Assembly: GCF_900589395.1 (NCBI RefSeq)
Contig: NZ_UUIS01000075.1
Coordinates: 62,001-126,000, forward strand
From: Pseudomonas viridiflava
GTDB lineage: Bacteria > Pseudomonadota > Gammaproteobacteria > Pseudomonadales > Pseudomonadaceae
DNA length: 64,000 nt
Direction: 5' to 3'
The notes under the pieces are model-generated. The model was not told the DNA's origin. It saw nothing but the letters and a program-made list of their open reading frames with translations, and ran no database searches. Shown here piece by piece: positions 1-8,097 of the stretch. The translations under genes and the position numbers were made by a program. Position 1 is the stretch's first letter, and each line of letters begins with the position of its first letter.

Positions 1-2
1 AC

Positions 3-425
3 CACATGCCGTTGCTGCGCACCGCGATGTATGCCAAGGGCGTCGAGATCTGGTGCGCCCCGACCGTGGATGAGCGCGACGTGTGGCAATGCTCGATGCG
101 CCATATCGCCCATGAAGGCCGCTGCTTTGTCATCAGTGCCTGCCAGGTGCAACCGTCGCCCGCCGAGTCCGGCACCGAGGTGCCCGGCTGGGATGCTGAC
201 CGTCCGCTGATCAACGGTGGCAGCATAATCGTCGGCCCATTGGGCGATGTGCTGGCGGGACCGTTGAAGGGCGCGGCCGGCTTGGTGACCGCCGAGATCG
301 ATACCGGTGAACTGGTCAGGGCGCGGTATGACTTCGATGTGGTCGGACATTACTCACGGCCCGATGTCTTTGAGTTGAGGGTGGATGAGCGGGCCAGGCC
401 AGGGGTAATTTTCACCCACGAATGA
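3..425 (+). CDS. Nitrilase, C-terminal part (truncated by window edge)
   Basis: This is the last 140 codons of a carbon-nitrogen hydrolase of the nitrilase branch, which converts organic nitriles to carboxylic acids and ammonia. The visible start (HMPLLRTAMYAKGVEIWCAP) is the stretch that in nitrilases follows directly after the catalytic Cys-Trp-Glu-Asn, so the nucleophile probably lies only a few codons left of the window. The later stretch with SMRHIAHEGRCFVISACQ and the GGSIIVGPLGDVLAGP strand-turn are also typical of the family. The reading frame is open to the left edge; the internal ATG at 6 is not the true start. It ends in TGA at 423-425, about 200 bp before the histidine kinase, and no operon link is evident. 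Confidence 0.88.
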   Translation, partial: HMPLLRTAMYAKGVEIWCAPTVDERDVWQCSMRHIAHEGRCFVISACQVQPSPAESGTEVPGWDADRPLINGGSIIVGPLGDVLAGPLKGAAGLVTAEIDTGELVRARYDFDVVGHYSRPDVFELRVDERARPGVIFTHE

Positions 426-621
426 GACCGGTCATCGGTTTTCTGCCGCCAGCCTGGCCCTTGTCAGGCAATGGCCTCTGGGCGAGGCACATTTTCGATA
501 CGCCAATGAGTGAAAGAGATTATTTTGGCGGGCCTGACCGCCGGGGTATCCTGTTGCTGGTCTGGCCATGAGCCATCAACCTGATTTCTGAGAGTCCGTC
601 AGTGGTTACAAACATGCGTAG

Positions 622-3207
622 GTGGGGGCCGTGCTGAAACACCTTTCCCGGGAGGCGCTGGAGGCCGAAGTCATGCGCCTGCAGACCCTGCTTGAAACCG
701 CCGGCAGCGATGCCGCGCCCGTTGTGCAGACATCCCATGCCCTGACCCTGGCCGCGCCGCGCCCCAAGCCATTGGCGGGGCTGGCGATCGAAGAAACCCA
801 GGAGCGCTATCGGCTGGCGGCCAAGGCCACCAACGACGCAATCTGGGATTGGGACCTGCAGGCCAATCATGTGCAGTGGAACGACGCCCTGCGCGACGCC
901 TATGGTCATCGCCTGACCGCGCAGGACATGACCGGCGACTGGTGGATTGCCCAGATTCATCCCGACGACAGGGCACGTATCCATGATTCGATCCATGCCT
1001 TGATCAACGGCCAGGGCGATGCCTGGTCCGACGAATATCGCTTTCATCGCGCCGACGGTTCCTGGGCCGAAGTGCTTGACCGTGGGCATGTGATCCGCAA
1101 CGCCCAAGGCCAGGCTGTGCGCATGATCGGTGCGATGCTCGACCTGACCCGGGTACGACGCGCGGAAAAAGCCCTGCTCAAGAGCGAGGCCCTGTACCGC
1201 ACCATTCTGGAGACCATCGAGGCGGCGTTCGCGATTGTCCAGGTCAAGTTCGACGCCGATGATCTGCCGATCGACTACCGCTTCGTCGAGGTCAATGCTG
1301 CATTCGAGCAGCAGGCCGGGGTCAACCTGCGCGGCAAGTGGGTCACCGAGTTTGCGCCGGACCTGGAGCCGTTCTGGTTCAAGGCCTACGGGCATGTGGC
1401 CAAGACTGGCGAGCCGGCCAACTTCGAGAACTACGCCGAGGCTTTCGAGCGCTGGTTTGACGTGCGTGCCGTGCGCGTCGGAGACCCGGTCGAGCGCACG
1501 ATCGGCATCTTTTTCAGCGACGTGACCGAGCGTCGCAATGCCCAGGAGCGCTTGCGTGCCAGCGAGTCGCTGGCGCGTGAAAACGTGCAGCGGGTGCAAC
1601 TGGCGCTGGCGGCCGGTGCAATCATCGGCACCTGGCACTGGGACCTGCCTACTGACCGCTTTACGGTCGATGACGGCTTTGCCGATGCCTTTGGCCTGGA
1701 CCCGGCGCTTGGCTGCACGGGGCTGAGCCTGGCGCAGGTGATCGCCACCGTGCACCCCGATGATCGCGACGGTCTGATTGCCGCCATCAATGAGGTGATC
1801 CAGCGCGGCGGTGCCTATGCCCACCAGTACCGGGTGCAGCGCGCCGATGGCAATTACTACTGGATCGAAGCCAACGGGCGGGTCGACCTGGCCGAAGACG
1901 GTACCGGCCTGAGCTTTCCCGGGGTGCTGATCGATGTGCAGGAGCGCCGCGCCGTCGAGGCCGAGCGTGACCGCGCCACCGCCGCGCTGCGGGCCATGAA
2001 CGACACCCTTGAGCACCGGGTGGCCGAACGCACCACCGAATTGATGCAAGCGGAAGAAAAACTGCGCCAGTCGCAGAAAATGGAGGCGGTCGGGCAACTG
2101 ACCGGAGGCCTGGCGCACGATTTCAATAACCTGCTGGCCGGTATCTCCGGGTCCCTGGAACTGATCGACATGCGCATCAGGCAGGACCGCCTGACCGACA
2201 TCGGCAAATACATCACCGCCGCCCAGGGGGCCGCGCGTCGCGCCGCGTCCCTGACCCACCGGTTGCTGGCCTTTTCCCGACGCCAGACCCTCGACCCCAG
2301 GCCCACCAACGTCAATGCGCTGGTCGCCGGCATGGTCGAGATGATTCAACGCACGGTCGGCCCCGGCATCCACGTCGAAGCCCTGGGAGCGTCCACGCTG
2401 TGGCTGACTCTGGTCGATGCCAGCCAGCTCGAAAACGCATTGCTGAACCTGTGCCTCAACGCCCGCGATGCGATGCCGGACGGTGGCAGCATTACCATCA
2501 AGACCGCCAACCACTGCATGGACGCTGCCGCCGCCCATGCCTACGACCTGCCCGAAGGCCAGTACCTGTGTCTGTGCGTGACCGATACCGGCACCGGCAT
2601 GACCCCGGAGATCATGGCCAAGGCCTTCGATCCGTTTTTCACCACCAAGCCGATCGGCCAGGGCACCGGGCTTGGACTGTCGATGATCTATGGCTTTGCC
2701 AAGCAGTCCGGCGGGCAGGTGCGCATTACCTCTACCGTCGGCCAGGGGGCCACGGTGTGCCTCTATTTACCGCGCTATTTCGGTGCCGCGACAGACAGCG
2801 AAGGCGACATTGACCGGCTACCGGCAGCGTTTGCCGAGGTCGGCGAAACCATCCTGGTGGTCGATGACGAACCGACGGTGCGCATGCTGCTGGCCGATGT
2901 GCTGGGCGACCTGGGGTACACGGTGATCGAGGCGGGCGACAGCATGGCCGGGCTCAAGGTGCTGCGCTCGGATGTGCGCATCGATCTGCTGGTGACCGAC
3001 GTAGGCCTGCCCGGTGGCATGAACGGCCGGCAGATGGCCGACGCCGGGCAGGAGATTCGCCCCGGCCTCAAGACCCTGTTCATCACCGGTTATGCCGAAA
3101 GTGCGGCACTGGGCGATGCGCAACTGGGTTCAGGCAGGCTGGTGCTGACCAAGCCTTTTACCGCCGAGGCGCTGGCGGGGCGGGTGCGGGAGTTGATGGG
3201 GGCGTAA
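622..3207 (+). CDS. Hybrid sensor histidine kinase (PAS-PAS-PAS-HisKA-HATPase-REC)
   Basis: An 861-residue hybrid kinase without obvious membrane segments, so it is probably cytoplasmic. About three PAS-type regions occupy residues 60-460 (for example the WDWDLQANHVQWND and GTWHWDLPTDRF segments), followed by a short helical linker. The HisKA H-box is GGLAHDFNNLLAG with the phosphoacceptor at about His499. The ATPase shows N-box NLCLNARDAMPDGG, DTGTGM, the F-box AFDPFFTTK and GQGTGLGLSM. A C-terminal receiver begins at ILVVDDEPTVRM, and its phosphoacceptor is about Asp793 in VTDVGLPGG. The start is GTG at 622 in a weak RBS context. No DNA-binding response regulator is adjacent, so the output partner is unknown. 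The domain order is that of many orphan Pseudomonas hybrid kinases; the stimulus cannot be inferred from sequence. Confidence 0.9.
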   Translation: MGAVLKHLSREALEAEVMRLQTLLETAGSDAAPVVQTSHALTLAAPRPKPLAGLAIEETQERYRLAAKATNDAIWDWDLQANHVQWNDALRDAYGHRLTAQDMTGDWWIAQIHPDDRARIHDSIHALINGQGDAWSDEYRFHRADGSWAEVLDRGHVIRNAQGQAVRMIGAMLDLTRVRRAEKALLKSEALYRTILETIEAAFAIVQVKFDADDLPIDYRFVEVNAAFEQQAGVNLRGKWVTEFAPDLEPFWFKAYGHVAKTGEPANFENYAEAFERWFDVRAVRVGDPVERTIGIFFSDVTERRNAQERLRASESLARENVQRVQLALAAGAIIGTWHWDLPTDRFTVDDGFADAFGLDPALGCTGLSLAQVIATVHPDDRDGLIAAINEVIQRGGAYAHQYRVQRADGNYYWIEANGRVDLAEDGTGLSFPGVLIDVQERRAVEAERDRATAALRAMNDTLEHRVAERTTELMQAEEKLRQSQKMEAVGQLTGGLAHDFNNLLAGISGSLELIDMRIRQDRLTDIGKYITAAQGAARRAASLTHRLLAFSRRQTLDPRPTNVNALVAGMVEMIQRTVGPGIHVEALGASTLWLTLVDASQLENALLNLCLNARDAMPDGGSITIKTANHCMDAAAAHAYDLPEGQYLCLCVTDTGTGMTPEIMAKAFDPFFTTKPIGQGTGLGLSMIYGFAKQSGGQVRITSTVGQGATVCLYLPRYFGAATDSEGDIDRLPAAFAEVGETILVVDDEPTVRMLLADVLGDLGYTVIEAGDSMAGLKVLRSDVRIDLLVTDVGLPGGMNGRQMADAGQEIRPGLKTLFITGYAESAALGDAQLGSGRLVLTKPFTAEALAGRVRELMGA

Positions 3208-3257
3208 TGGCCCCGATAGGTGGGCAGGAGCGGCTGGGCGGCGAAGGTATCTGCCTT

Positions 3258-3280
3258 TTCGCGGCTAAAGCCGCTCCTAC
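3258..3280. repeat. Single REP element (class ending GCCGCTCCTAC)
   Basis: A short imperfect palindrome reading TTCGCGGCTAAAGCCGCTCC followed by TAC. It lies between the convergent kinase and endA genes. The same unit occurs in inverted orientation at 46030-46052. A partly matching AGGAGCGGC lies about 30 bp upstream, so it could form a hairpin that helps end both transcripts. Confidence 0.7.
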
Positions 3281-3297
3281 GAAGATTGTGTCCAGGC

Positions 3298-4260
3298 TTA
3301 CTTGCAGTTCCCGGCCTTCCTGTACCCGGCAGCTACTGCCTGGGACTCGGACGCAAACGCGACCTGGTTCTTGGCCGACACCTTGTCGTAGCTCGGGCAG
3401 CCGCTGGGCAGGTGGTAGATCTGGCTGGTGCGGTTGCCGATGATCGAGCCGGCCGACGCGGTGGTCGCTGCCGCAGGCGCTGTGGCCGCTTGCGCGCGGG
3501 TCGGAATCGGGCTGACCAGCCCGTCGCCGACCGGCTTGTAGTCCAGGGTCCAGGTGCGCGCACCGGTCACGAATGGGTTGGTGTGGCCCATGATCGCGGT
3601 GATGCGGTTATTGCGTTCCTTTTCCCAGGCACTGACCGGGTGCTGTTTGTTCCACGCCATCAATACCTGTTGCTGTTGACGCGACATGCTCAGGTTGTAG
3701 CGATCAAACATATAGAACGTGGTCCGCGCCACCAGGCCTTTGACCTCATCGCGTGGTTCGGCCACGCGCTGTTCGAAGTCCACCTTGGTGGTGCATTGAC
3801 CATATTGCGGCGCCACGCCGGAGACCATGCCGTAGTTATAGTTGCTGCGGTCGCCATTCACTTCACCCACGGCCGGGTAAAGATTGAACAGGTTGGCTTC
3901 CATGGTGCGAAACACCGGATCGTCATCGATGCAATGCTCGCGTCCGCCGTTGGCCCAGCACTGGCGCTGATGCCCGAAAGTCCAGGCCGGCACGATGTGT
4001 TCCCACTCGGTGCGCTCGGCGCGGTTTTCCTGTTTGCGGGTTTTATAACCGCAGGATTGGGCATCTACCCGACCGCCCGATTGACCGACCCAATTCCACT
4101 GGCAGCCGCAATACAACTCGCCCTGGGCACTGTTTGCCTGGTCCATGTAAATCTTTTCCTTGGCGACCACTTTGGCGTCGGCAAAGGTTGCGGGCGGCGC
4201 GGCGAAGGCAAAGTTGCCCAGTGACAGCGACAGCAGTACAGCAAAAAACAGGGTTTTCAT
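3298..4260 (-). CDS. endA: Secreted endonuclease I with C-terminal Ada-like zinc-ribbon domain
   Basis: A 320-residue periplasmic or secreted DNA/RNA endonuclease of the EndA/Dns family. An N-terminal signal peptide (MKTLFFAVLLSLSLGNFAFA) precedes the mature chain. The family core is clear: TEWEHIVPAWTFG carries the catalytic His, and NLYPAVGEVNGDRSNYNYGM carries the conserved Asn-Asp-Arg-Ser metal and substrate region. Several cysteines (CGCQW, SCGYKTRK, QCW, HCIDDD) fit the disulfides of a periplasmic nuclease. After about residue 230 there is an Ala/Thr-rich linker and a tail (SQIYHLPSGCPSYDKV, then GYRKAGNCK) resembling the metal-binding domain of Ada, making the protein longer than plain EndA. 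It is transcribed away from the guanidine operon. Confidence 0.9.
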   Translation of the reverse strand: MKTLFFAVLLSLSLGNFAFAAPPATFADAKVVAKEKIYMDQANSAQGELYCGCQWNWVGQSGGRVDAQSCGYKTRKQENRAERTEWEHIVPAWTFGHQRQCWANGGREHCIDDDPVFRTMEANLFNLYPAVGEVNGDRSNYNYGMVSGVAPQYGQCTTKVDFEQRVAEPRDEVKGLVARTTFYMFDRYNLSMSRQQQQVLMAWNKQHPVSAWEKERNNRITAIMGHTNPFVTGARTWTLDYKPVGDGLVSPIPTRAQAATAPAAATTASAGSIIGNRTSQIYHLPSGCPSYDKVSAKNQVAFASESQAVAAGYRKAGNCK

Positions 4261-4570
4261 AAGGACGTCATGATCAGAATAAAGGCGCGCGCATTATAGC
4301 CCTAACAGGGAGAGGGCTGATAAATGGGAAATTAATTGTCCTGGCCCGAAAGAGCAGGGCATGGGCGAACCAACCCGGTGCGCGCCGCCCTGTTTCAGTG
4401 CTTCTGTCTTGCAAAGGCAAGACCCCGCTTTGAACCCCTGACGCCGGCTTGTGCTTATAAAAAACAGGCACTTGACACCGTCAGCACAAGGCAGCCGCTA
4501 TCTGGCACGCCTCTCGCATTACTGCTTGTGTGCAGGAGTAGCGCGAGCGATTTGCACCACAATCTGACAA
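4261..4570. other. Intergenic region between endA and the guanidine operon
   Basis: A 310-bp divergent promoter region. The part next to endA (about 4261-4340) is AT-rich and should hold the endA promoter. The right part holds the sigma-54-like element at 4503-4518. I see no coding potential; the short frames here lack a plausible RBS. Confidence 0.6.
4503..4518 (+). promoter_or_regulatory. Sigma-54-type promoter for the guanidine operon
   Basis: TGGCAC at 4503-4508, five bases, then TCGCA at 4514-4518. The GG and GC doublets are separated by exactly 10 bases, as in -24/-12 sigma-54 promoters (consensus TGGCAC-N5-TTGCA); one position departs from consensus. Transcription would begin near 4530, about 40 bp before the riboswitch. 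Sigma-54/NtrC control would suit a nitrogen-scavenging operon; I could not identify an NtrC site with confidence. Confidence 0.6.
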
Positions 4571-4674
4571 TGGTTGGCTAGGGTTCCGGCTCACTGAACA
4601 GTGAGTGCTGGTCCGAGAGCTGACGACCTCCAGTTGAGGTTACACGGCGGGGAAAAAGCCCGGGAGACAGACCA
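4571..4674 (+). ncRNA. Guanidine-I (ykkC) riboswitch
   Basis: The leader contains the hallmark blocks of the ykkC/guanidine-I aptamer in order: GGCTAGGGTTCCG, a stem TCACTGAACAGTGA, CTGGTCCGAGAG, a hairpin ACCTCCAGTTGAGGT, and ACACGGCGGGGAAAAAGCCC followed by GGGAGA. TGGT at 4571-4574 can pair with ACCA at 4671-4674 to close P1. It lies immediately upstream of the guanidine ABC transporter and deiminase/carboxylase genes, which are the classic regulon of this riboswitch. Confidence 0.96.
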
Positions 4675-4726
4675 CTTGGTCTTACAAGTGTTGCGCTGCT
4701 CCTTGCCCGTCCATCCTCAACTGGAG
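4628..4726 (+). promoter_or_regulatory. Expression platform: aptamer hairpin complementary to the Shine-Dalgarno region
   Basis: CTCCAGTTGAGG at 4628-4639, inside the aptamer hairpin, is a perfect 12-base complement of CCTCAACTGGAG at 4715-4726. The latter ends in the GGAG Shine-Dalgarno seven bases before the ATG at 4734. The simplest reading is a translational switch: without guanidine the aptamer strand hides the RBS, and with ligand the aptamer hairpin forms and frees it. A separate hairpin (CACTTG/CAAGTG, 4673-4690) lies between them. Confidence 0.7.
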
Positions 4727-4733
4727 TCCTATC

Positions 4734-5801
4734 ATGAGAAAGTCCCTTCTCTGCACTTTCCTCGCCGCCGGCATCGCCCTGTTGACCAGCACCGCGTCTA
4801 CCGCTGCGGTCAAGACTGATTTCAATGTGTGCTGGACGATCTATGCCGGCTGGATGCCCTGGGAATATGCGCAGGCGCAAGGCATCGTCGACAAGTGGGC
4901 GAAGAAGTACGACATCACCGTCAAGGTCACCCAGCTCAACGACTACGTCGAGTCGATCAACCAGTACACCGCCGGCCAGTTCGACGGCTGCACCATGACC
5001 AATATGGACGCCCTGACCATTCCTGCTGCCGGTGGCGTCGACAGCACGGCGCTGCTGGTCACCGACTTTTCCAACGGCAACGACGGCATTGTCATCAAGG
5101 GCACCGGCAAGACCCTGGCCGACCTCAAGGGCATGAATGTCAACCTGGTCGAGCTGTCGGTGTCGCATTACCTGCTGGCCCGGGCGCTGGACACCGCCGG
5201 GCTGCGCGAGAAGGACCTGAAGGTGGTCAATACCTCTGATGCTGACATCTCGGCGGCCTTCAATACCCAGGACGTGCAGGCAGTGACCACCTGGAATCCG
5301 ATGCTGGCTGATATCCAGGGCCGGCCGGGCGTCAGCCAGGTGTTCGACTCCAGCAAGATCCCCGGCGAAATCCTCGACATGATGGTGGTCAACACCCAGA
5401 CCCTCAAGGAAAACCCTGCACTGGGCAAGGTGCTGACCGGTGCCTGGTTCGAAGTCATGGCGCTGATCAACAGCCAGAACGCCGCCAGCGATGCCGCCCT
5501 GACCCATATGGCCAAGGCCTCGGGCACGGACCTGGCCGGTTTCAAGGCACAGTTGTCGACCACCCGGTTGTTCTACACGCCACAGCAGGCGCTGGAGTTT
5601 GCGACCAGCGCACAACTGCCCGACACCATGGACAAGGTCGCCGCATTCTCCTTTGACCATGGCCTGCTCGGTGAGGGTGCCCAGAACAGCCAAGCGGTCG
5701 GCATGAGCTTTGCCAAGGGCGTGACCCGTGGCGACAAAGCCAATCTCAAGCTGCGCTTCGATCCCACCTACGTGCAGATGGCCGTCGACGGCAAACTGTG
5801 A
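4734..5801 (+). CDS. Guanidine (formerly 'urea carboxylase-related') ABC transporter, substrate-binding protein
   Basis: A 355-residue periplasmic binding protein with a Sec signal peptide (MRKSLLCTFLAAGIALLTSTASTAA). The mature protein resembles the NrtA/TauA/SsuA-like family; FNVCWTIYAGWMPWEYAQAQGI and DGCTMTNMDALTIPAAGGVD are characteristic of the urea-carboxylase-associated branch. It is the first gene of the riboswitch-controlled operon and would capture guanidine for the permease and ATPase that follow. Its RBS (GGAG, 4723-4726) is the one complementary to the aptamer hairpin. The guanidine assignment rests on the riboswitches and downstream enzymes, not on binding-site residues. Confidence 0.88.
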   Translation: MRKSLLCTFLAAGIALLTSTASTAAVKTDFNVCWTIYAGWMPWEYAQAQGIVDKWAKKYDITVKVTQLNDYVESINQYTAGQFDGCTMTNMDALTIPAAGGVDSTALLVTDFSNGNDGIVIKGTGKTLADLKGMNVNLVELSVSHYLLARALDTAGLREKDLKVVNTSDADISAAFNTQDVQAVTTWNPMLADIQGRPGVSQVFDSSKIPGEILDMMVVNTQTLKENPALGKVLTGAWFEVMALINSQNAASDAALTHMAKASGTDLAGFKAQLSTTRLFYTPQQALEFATSAQLPDTMDKVAAFSFDHGLLGEGAQNSQAVGMSFAKGVTRGDKANLKLRFDPTYVQMAVDGKL

Positions 5802-5813
5802 CCGGGAGCCCCC

Positions 5814-6629
5814 ATGCAACTGATCAACCGTCATCCTGATCGTCCGACGCGGCTGCTGCTGGTGATCCTGCCGTTTGCGTTGTTGCTGTGCGCCTATTTC
5901 CTGGGCTCGGCGCAGCGGCTGGCGGACAACCCCAGCGACAAGCTGTTGCCCAGCGCCGTGCAAATGGGCGATGCGGTCAAGCGCATGGCATTCACCGAAG
6001 ACAAGCGCACTGGCGAGTACCTGCTCTGGAAGGACACCGCCTCAAGTCTGCAGCGCCTGGCCATCGGTCTGGGTATCAGTGCCGTGGCTGGCCTGTGCCT
6101 GGGCATTGCCGCCGGCACCCTGCCGCTGTTCGCCGCGCCCTTGTCTCCATTGCTGGTGGTGCTGTCGATGGTGCCGCCGCTGGCGATCCTGCCGATCCTG
6201 TTCATTGTGTTCGGGCTGGGCGAGTTGTCGAAGGTGATGCTGATCGTCATCGGCATCACGCCCATCCTGGCCCGGGATCTGGAGCAGCGCGCCCGGGAAA
6301 TTCCGGTCGAGCTGTTGATCAAGGCACAGACCCTGGGCGCCTCGACCTGGACCCTGATCCTGCGTGTGGTCCTGCCGCAATTGCTGCCGCGTCTGTTGAT
6401 CTCCTTGCGCCTGGTACTGGGCTCGGCCTGGTTGTTCCTGATTGCCGCCGAGGCCATCGCCTCCGAGGATGGCCTGGGGTATCGCATCTTTCTGGTACGC
6501 CGCTACTTGGCCATGGATGTGATCCTGCCGTATGTGGTGTGGATCACCGTCCTGGCCTGGCTGATGGACTGGGGCCTTAAAACCCTCACTCGGCGTGGCT
6601 TTCCCTGGTACGAAGGGAGCCGCCCATGA
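5814..6629 (+). CDS. Guanidine ABC transporter, permease
   Basis: A 271-residue inner-membrane permease of the NitT/TauT type. It has an N-terminal hydrophobic segment (LLLVILPFALLLCAYFLG), a periplasmic insert and about five further membrane segments. The EAA-like coupling loop is near residues 150-180 (KAQTLGASTWTLILRVVLP). It starts 12 bases after the binding-protein gene with GGGAG as RBS, and its stop overlaps the ATPase start by four bases (ATGA). This argues for one transcript and coupled translation. Confidence 0.9.
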   Translation: MQLINRHPDRPTRLLLVILPFALLLCAYFLGSAQRLADNPSDKLLPSAVQMGDAVKRMAFTEDKRTGEYLLWKDTASSLQRLAIGLGISAVAGLCLGIAAGTLPLFAAPLSPLLVVLSMVPPLAILPILFIVFGLGELSKVMLIVIGITPILARDLEQRAREIPVELLIKAQTLGASTWTLILRVVLPQLLPRLLISLRLVLGSAWLFLIAAEAIASEDGLGYRIFLVRRYLAMDVILPYVVWITVLAWLMDWGLKTLTRRGFPWYEGSRP

Positions 6630-7378
6630 GCTTTATCGAGGTCAACAACGTCTGGCAGCAATACGGCGATCATGTGGTGCTCGAAGGACTGAACCTGAGC
6701 ATTGCCGAAGGCGAATTCTGCACGCTGGTGGGCACCTCCGGATGTGGTAAATCGACGTTCTTGCGCCTGTTGCTGGGCCAGGAGCGCGCCAGCAAGGGCC
6801 AGATCCTGCTCGATGGACAACCGCTGGCCGGCGAGCCGGACCCCAGCCGCGGCGTGGTCTTCCAGCGCTATTCGGTGTTCGCACACTTGAGCGTGCTGGA
6901 CAACGTCGCGCTGGGCCTGGAACTGCCCCGGGCGCCGTTACTGGGGCGCCTGTTCGGCCAGCGCAAACGGGCTGCCCGCGAGCAGGCCGCGCAGTTGCTG
7001 CACAAGGTCGGCCTGGGCCATGCGCTGGACAAGTACCCGGCGCAATTGTCCGGCGGCATGCAACAACGGCTGGCCATCGCCCAGGCGCTGATCATGAAGC
7101 CACGCGTGCTGCTGCTCGACGAGCCTTTCGGCGCTCTGGACCCAGGCATCCGCAAGGACATGCACGCGTTGTTGCTGGACCTGTGGCGCGAAACCCGGCT
7201 GACCGTGTTCATGGTCACCCACGACCTCAGCGAAGGCTTCAGCCTGGGCACCCGCCTGATGGTCTTCGACAAGGTGCGCATCGACCCGCACGCACCGCAC
7301 GCCTACGGGGCGCGCATCACTTATGACCTGCCGCTCAACAGCCAGCGGCTTTCAACCGAACCAGAGAAACAGCCATGA
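6626..7378 (+). CDS. Guanidine ABC transporter, ATP-binding protein
   Basis: A 250-residue cytoplasmic ABC ATPase that energises import. Motifs seen are Walker A GTSGCGKST (near residue 37), the Q-loop VVFQRYSVF, the signature LSGGMQQRLAIAQAL, Walker B VLLLDEPFGALD and the switch His in MVTHDLSEGF. It overlaps the permease gene and the next gene by four bases each. The family transports nitrate, sulfonate or taurine in general; here the neighbours point to guanidine. Confidence 0.92.
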   Translation: MSFIEVNNVWQQYGDHVVLEGLNLSIAEGEFCTLVGTSGCGKSTFLRLLLGQERASKGQILLDGQPLAGEPDPSRGVVFQRYSVFAHLSVLDNVALGLELPRAPLLGRLFGQRKRAAREQAAQLLHKVGLGHALDKYPAQLSGGMQQRLAIAQALIMKPRVLLLDEPFGALDPGIRKDMHALLLDLWRETRLTVFMVTHDLSEGFSLGTRLMVFDKVRIDPHAPHAYGARITYDLPLNSQRLSTEPEKQP

Positions 7379-8088
7379 ATGAACCTCACGTTTTTGCTCA
7401 AGAGTTACTGCCTGGCGGCGGGCACCTGTCGTTTGTGCTCAAGCGCGGTCAGTTGCTGCGCCTGACCGACCTTGAAGGCGGTGCCAATGTCAGCCTGATG
7501 CTGTTCAACGCCCATGAAAAAAGCGAGCGCCTGAACCTGCCCGACAGCCTCAAGTGCCAGCACACGGCCAAGTTGACTGCCGGACACTGCCTGTACTCGG
7601 ACATGGGCCGGGTTCTGGCCGCGATCACCCGCGACACCGCCGGCTGGAGCGACAGCCTGGGTGGCGTACTCAATGCCGATGAAGTCCAGCAAAAGTACGG
7701 GCAGGGGACCTACCAGCAGTTGCGCAACGGCTTTTATCGCAACGGTACTGACAACCTGCTGGTGGAAATGGGCAAGTGGGCGTTGGGCCTGACGGACCTG
7801 TCGATGACCCTCAACCTCTTCAGCCGCGTCGATGTCGACAATCAGGGCGGGATGCACTTTGCCCAGGGCCACGCCAGGGCCGGTGACTGCATCGAGCTGT
7901 ACGCGCCCATGGACACGCTGTTCATCATGACCGCGCTGCAACACCCGATGGACCCGGCACCCGAGTATGCCCCTAAACCGGTGCAATTGACGTTCATGAG
8001 CGCCGACGCCGATGTCGCCGAGCAATGCCGCACGTCACGCCCGGAAAACCAGCGCGGCTTTATCAACACCGACCGTCTGTTCGCCTGA
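7375..8088 (+). CDS. Carboxyguanidine deiminase subunit (UAAP1, DUF1989)
   Basis: A 237-residue protein of the family long called urea amidolyase-associated protein 1. Work on Pseudomonas homologues showed that the UAAP1/UAAP2 pair forms carboxyguanidine deiminase (CgiAB), which removes one nitrogen from carboxyguanidine to give allophanate and ammonia. Visible features are GGHLSFVLKRGQLLRLTDLEGGANVSL at the N-terminus and GHARAGDCIELYAPMDTLF near residue 165, part of the conserved cysteine-containing region. Its ATG overlaps the preceding stop (ATGA), and the second subunit follows after nine bases. Confidence 0.9.
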   Translation: MNEPHVFAQELLPGGGHLSFVLKRGQLLRLTDLEGGANVSLMLFNAHEKSERLNLPDSLKCQHTAKLTAGHCLYSDMGRVLAAITRDTAGWSDSLGGVLNADEVQQKYGQGTYQQLRNGFYRNGTDNLLVEMGKWALGLTDLSMTLNLFSRVDVDNQGGMHFAQGHARAGDCIELYAPMDTLFIMTALQHPMDPAPEYAPKPVQLTFMSADADVAEQCRTSRPENQRGFINTDRLFA

Positions 8089-8097
8089 GGAGGCCGC

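Noticed and set aside
520..2538. A 672-codon minus-strand frame opposite the histidine kinase
   Set aside because: It is a GC-driven shadow of the kinase; it has no RBS or domain signature.
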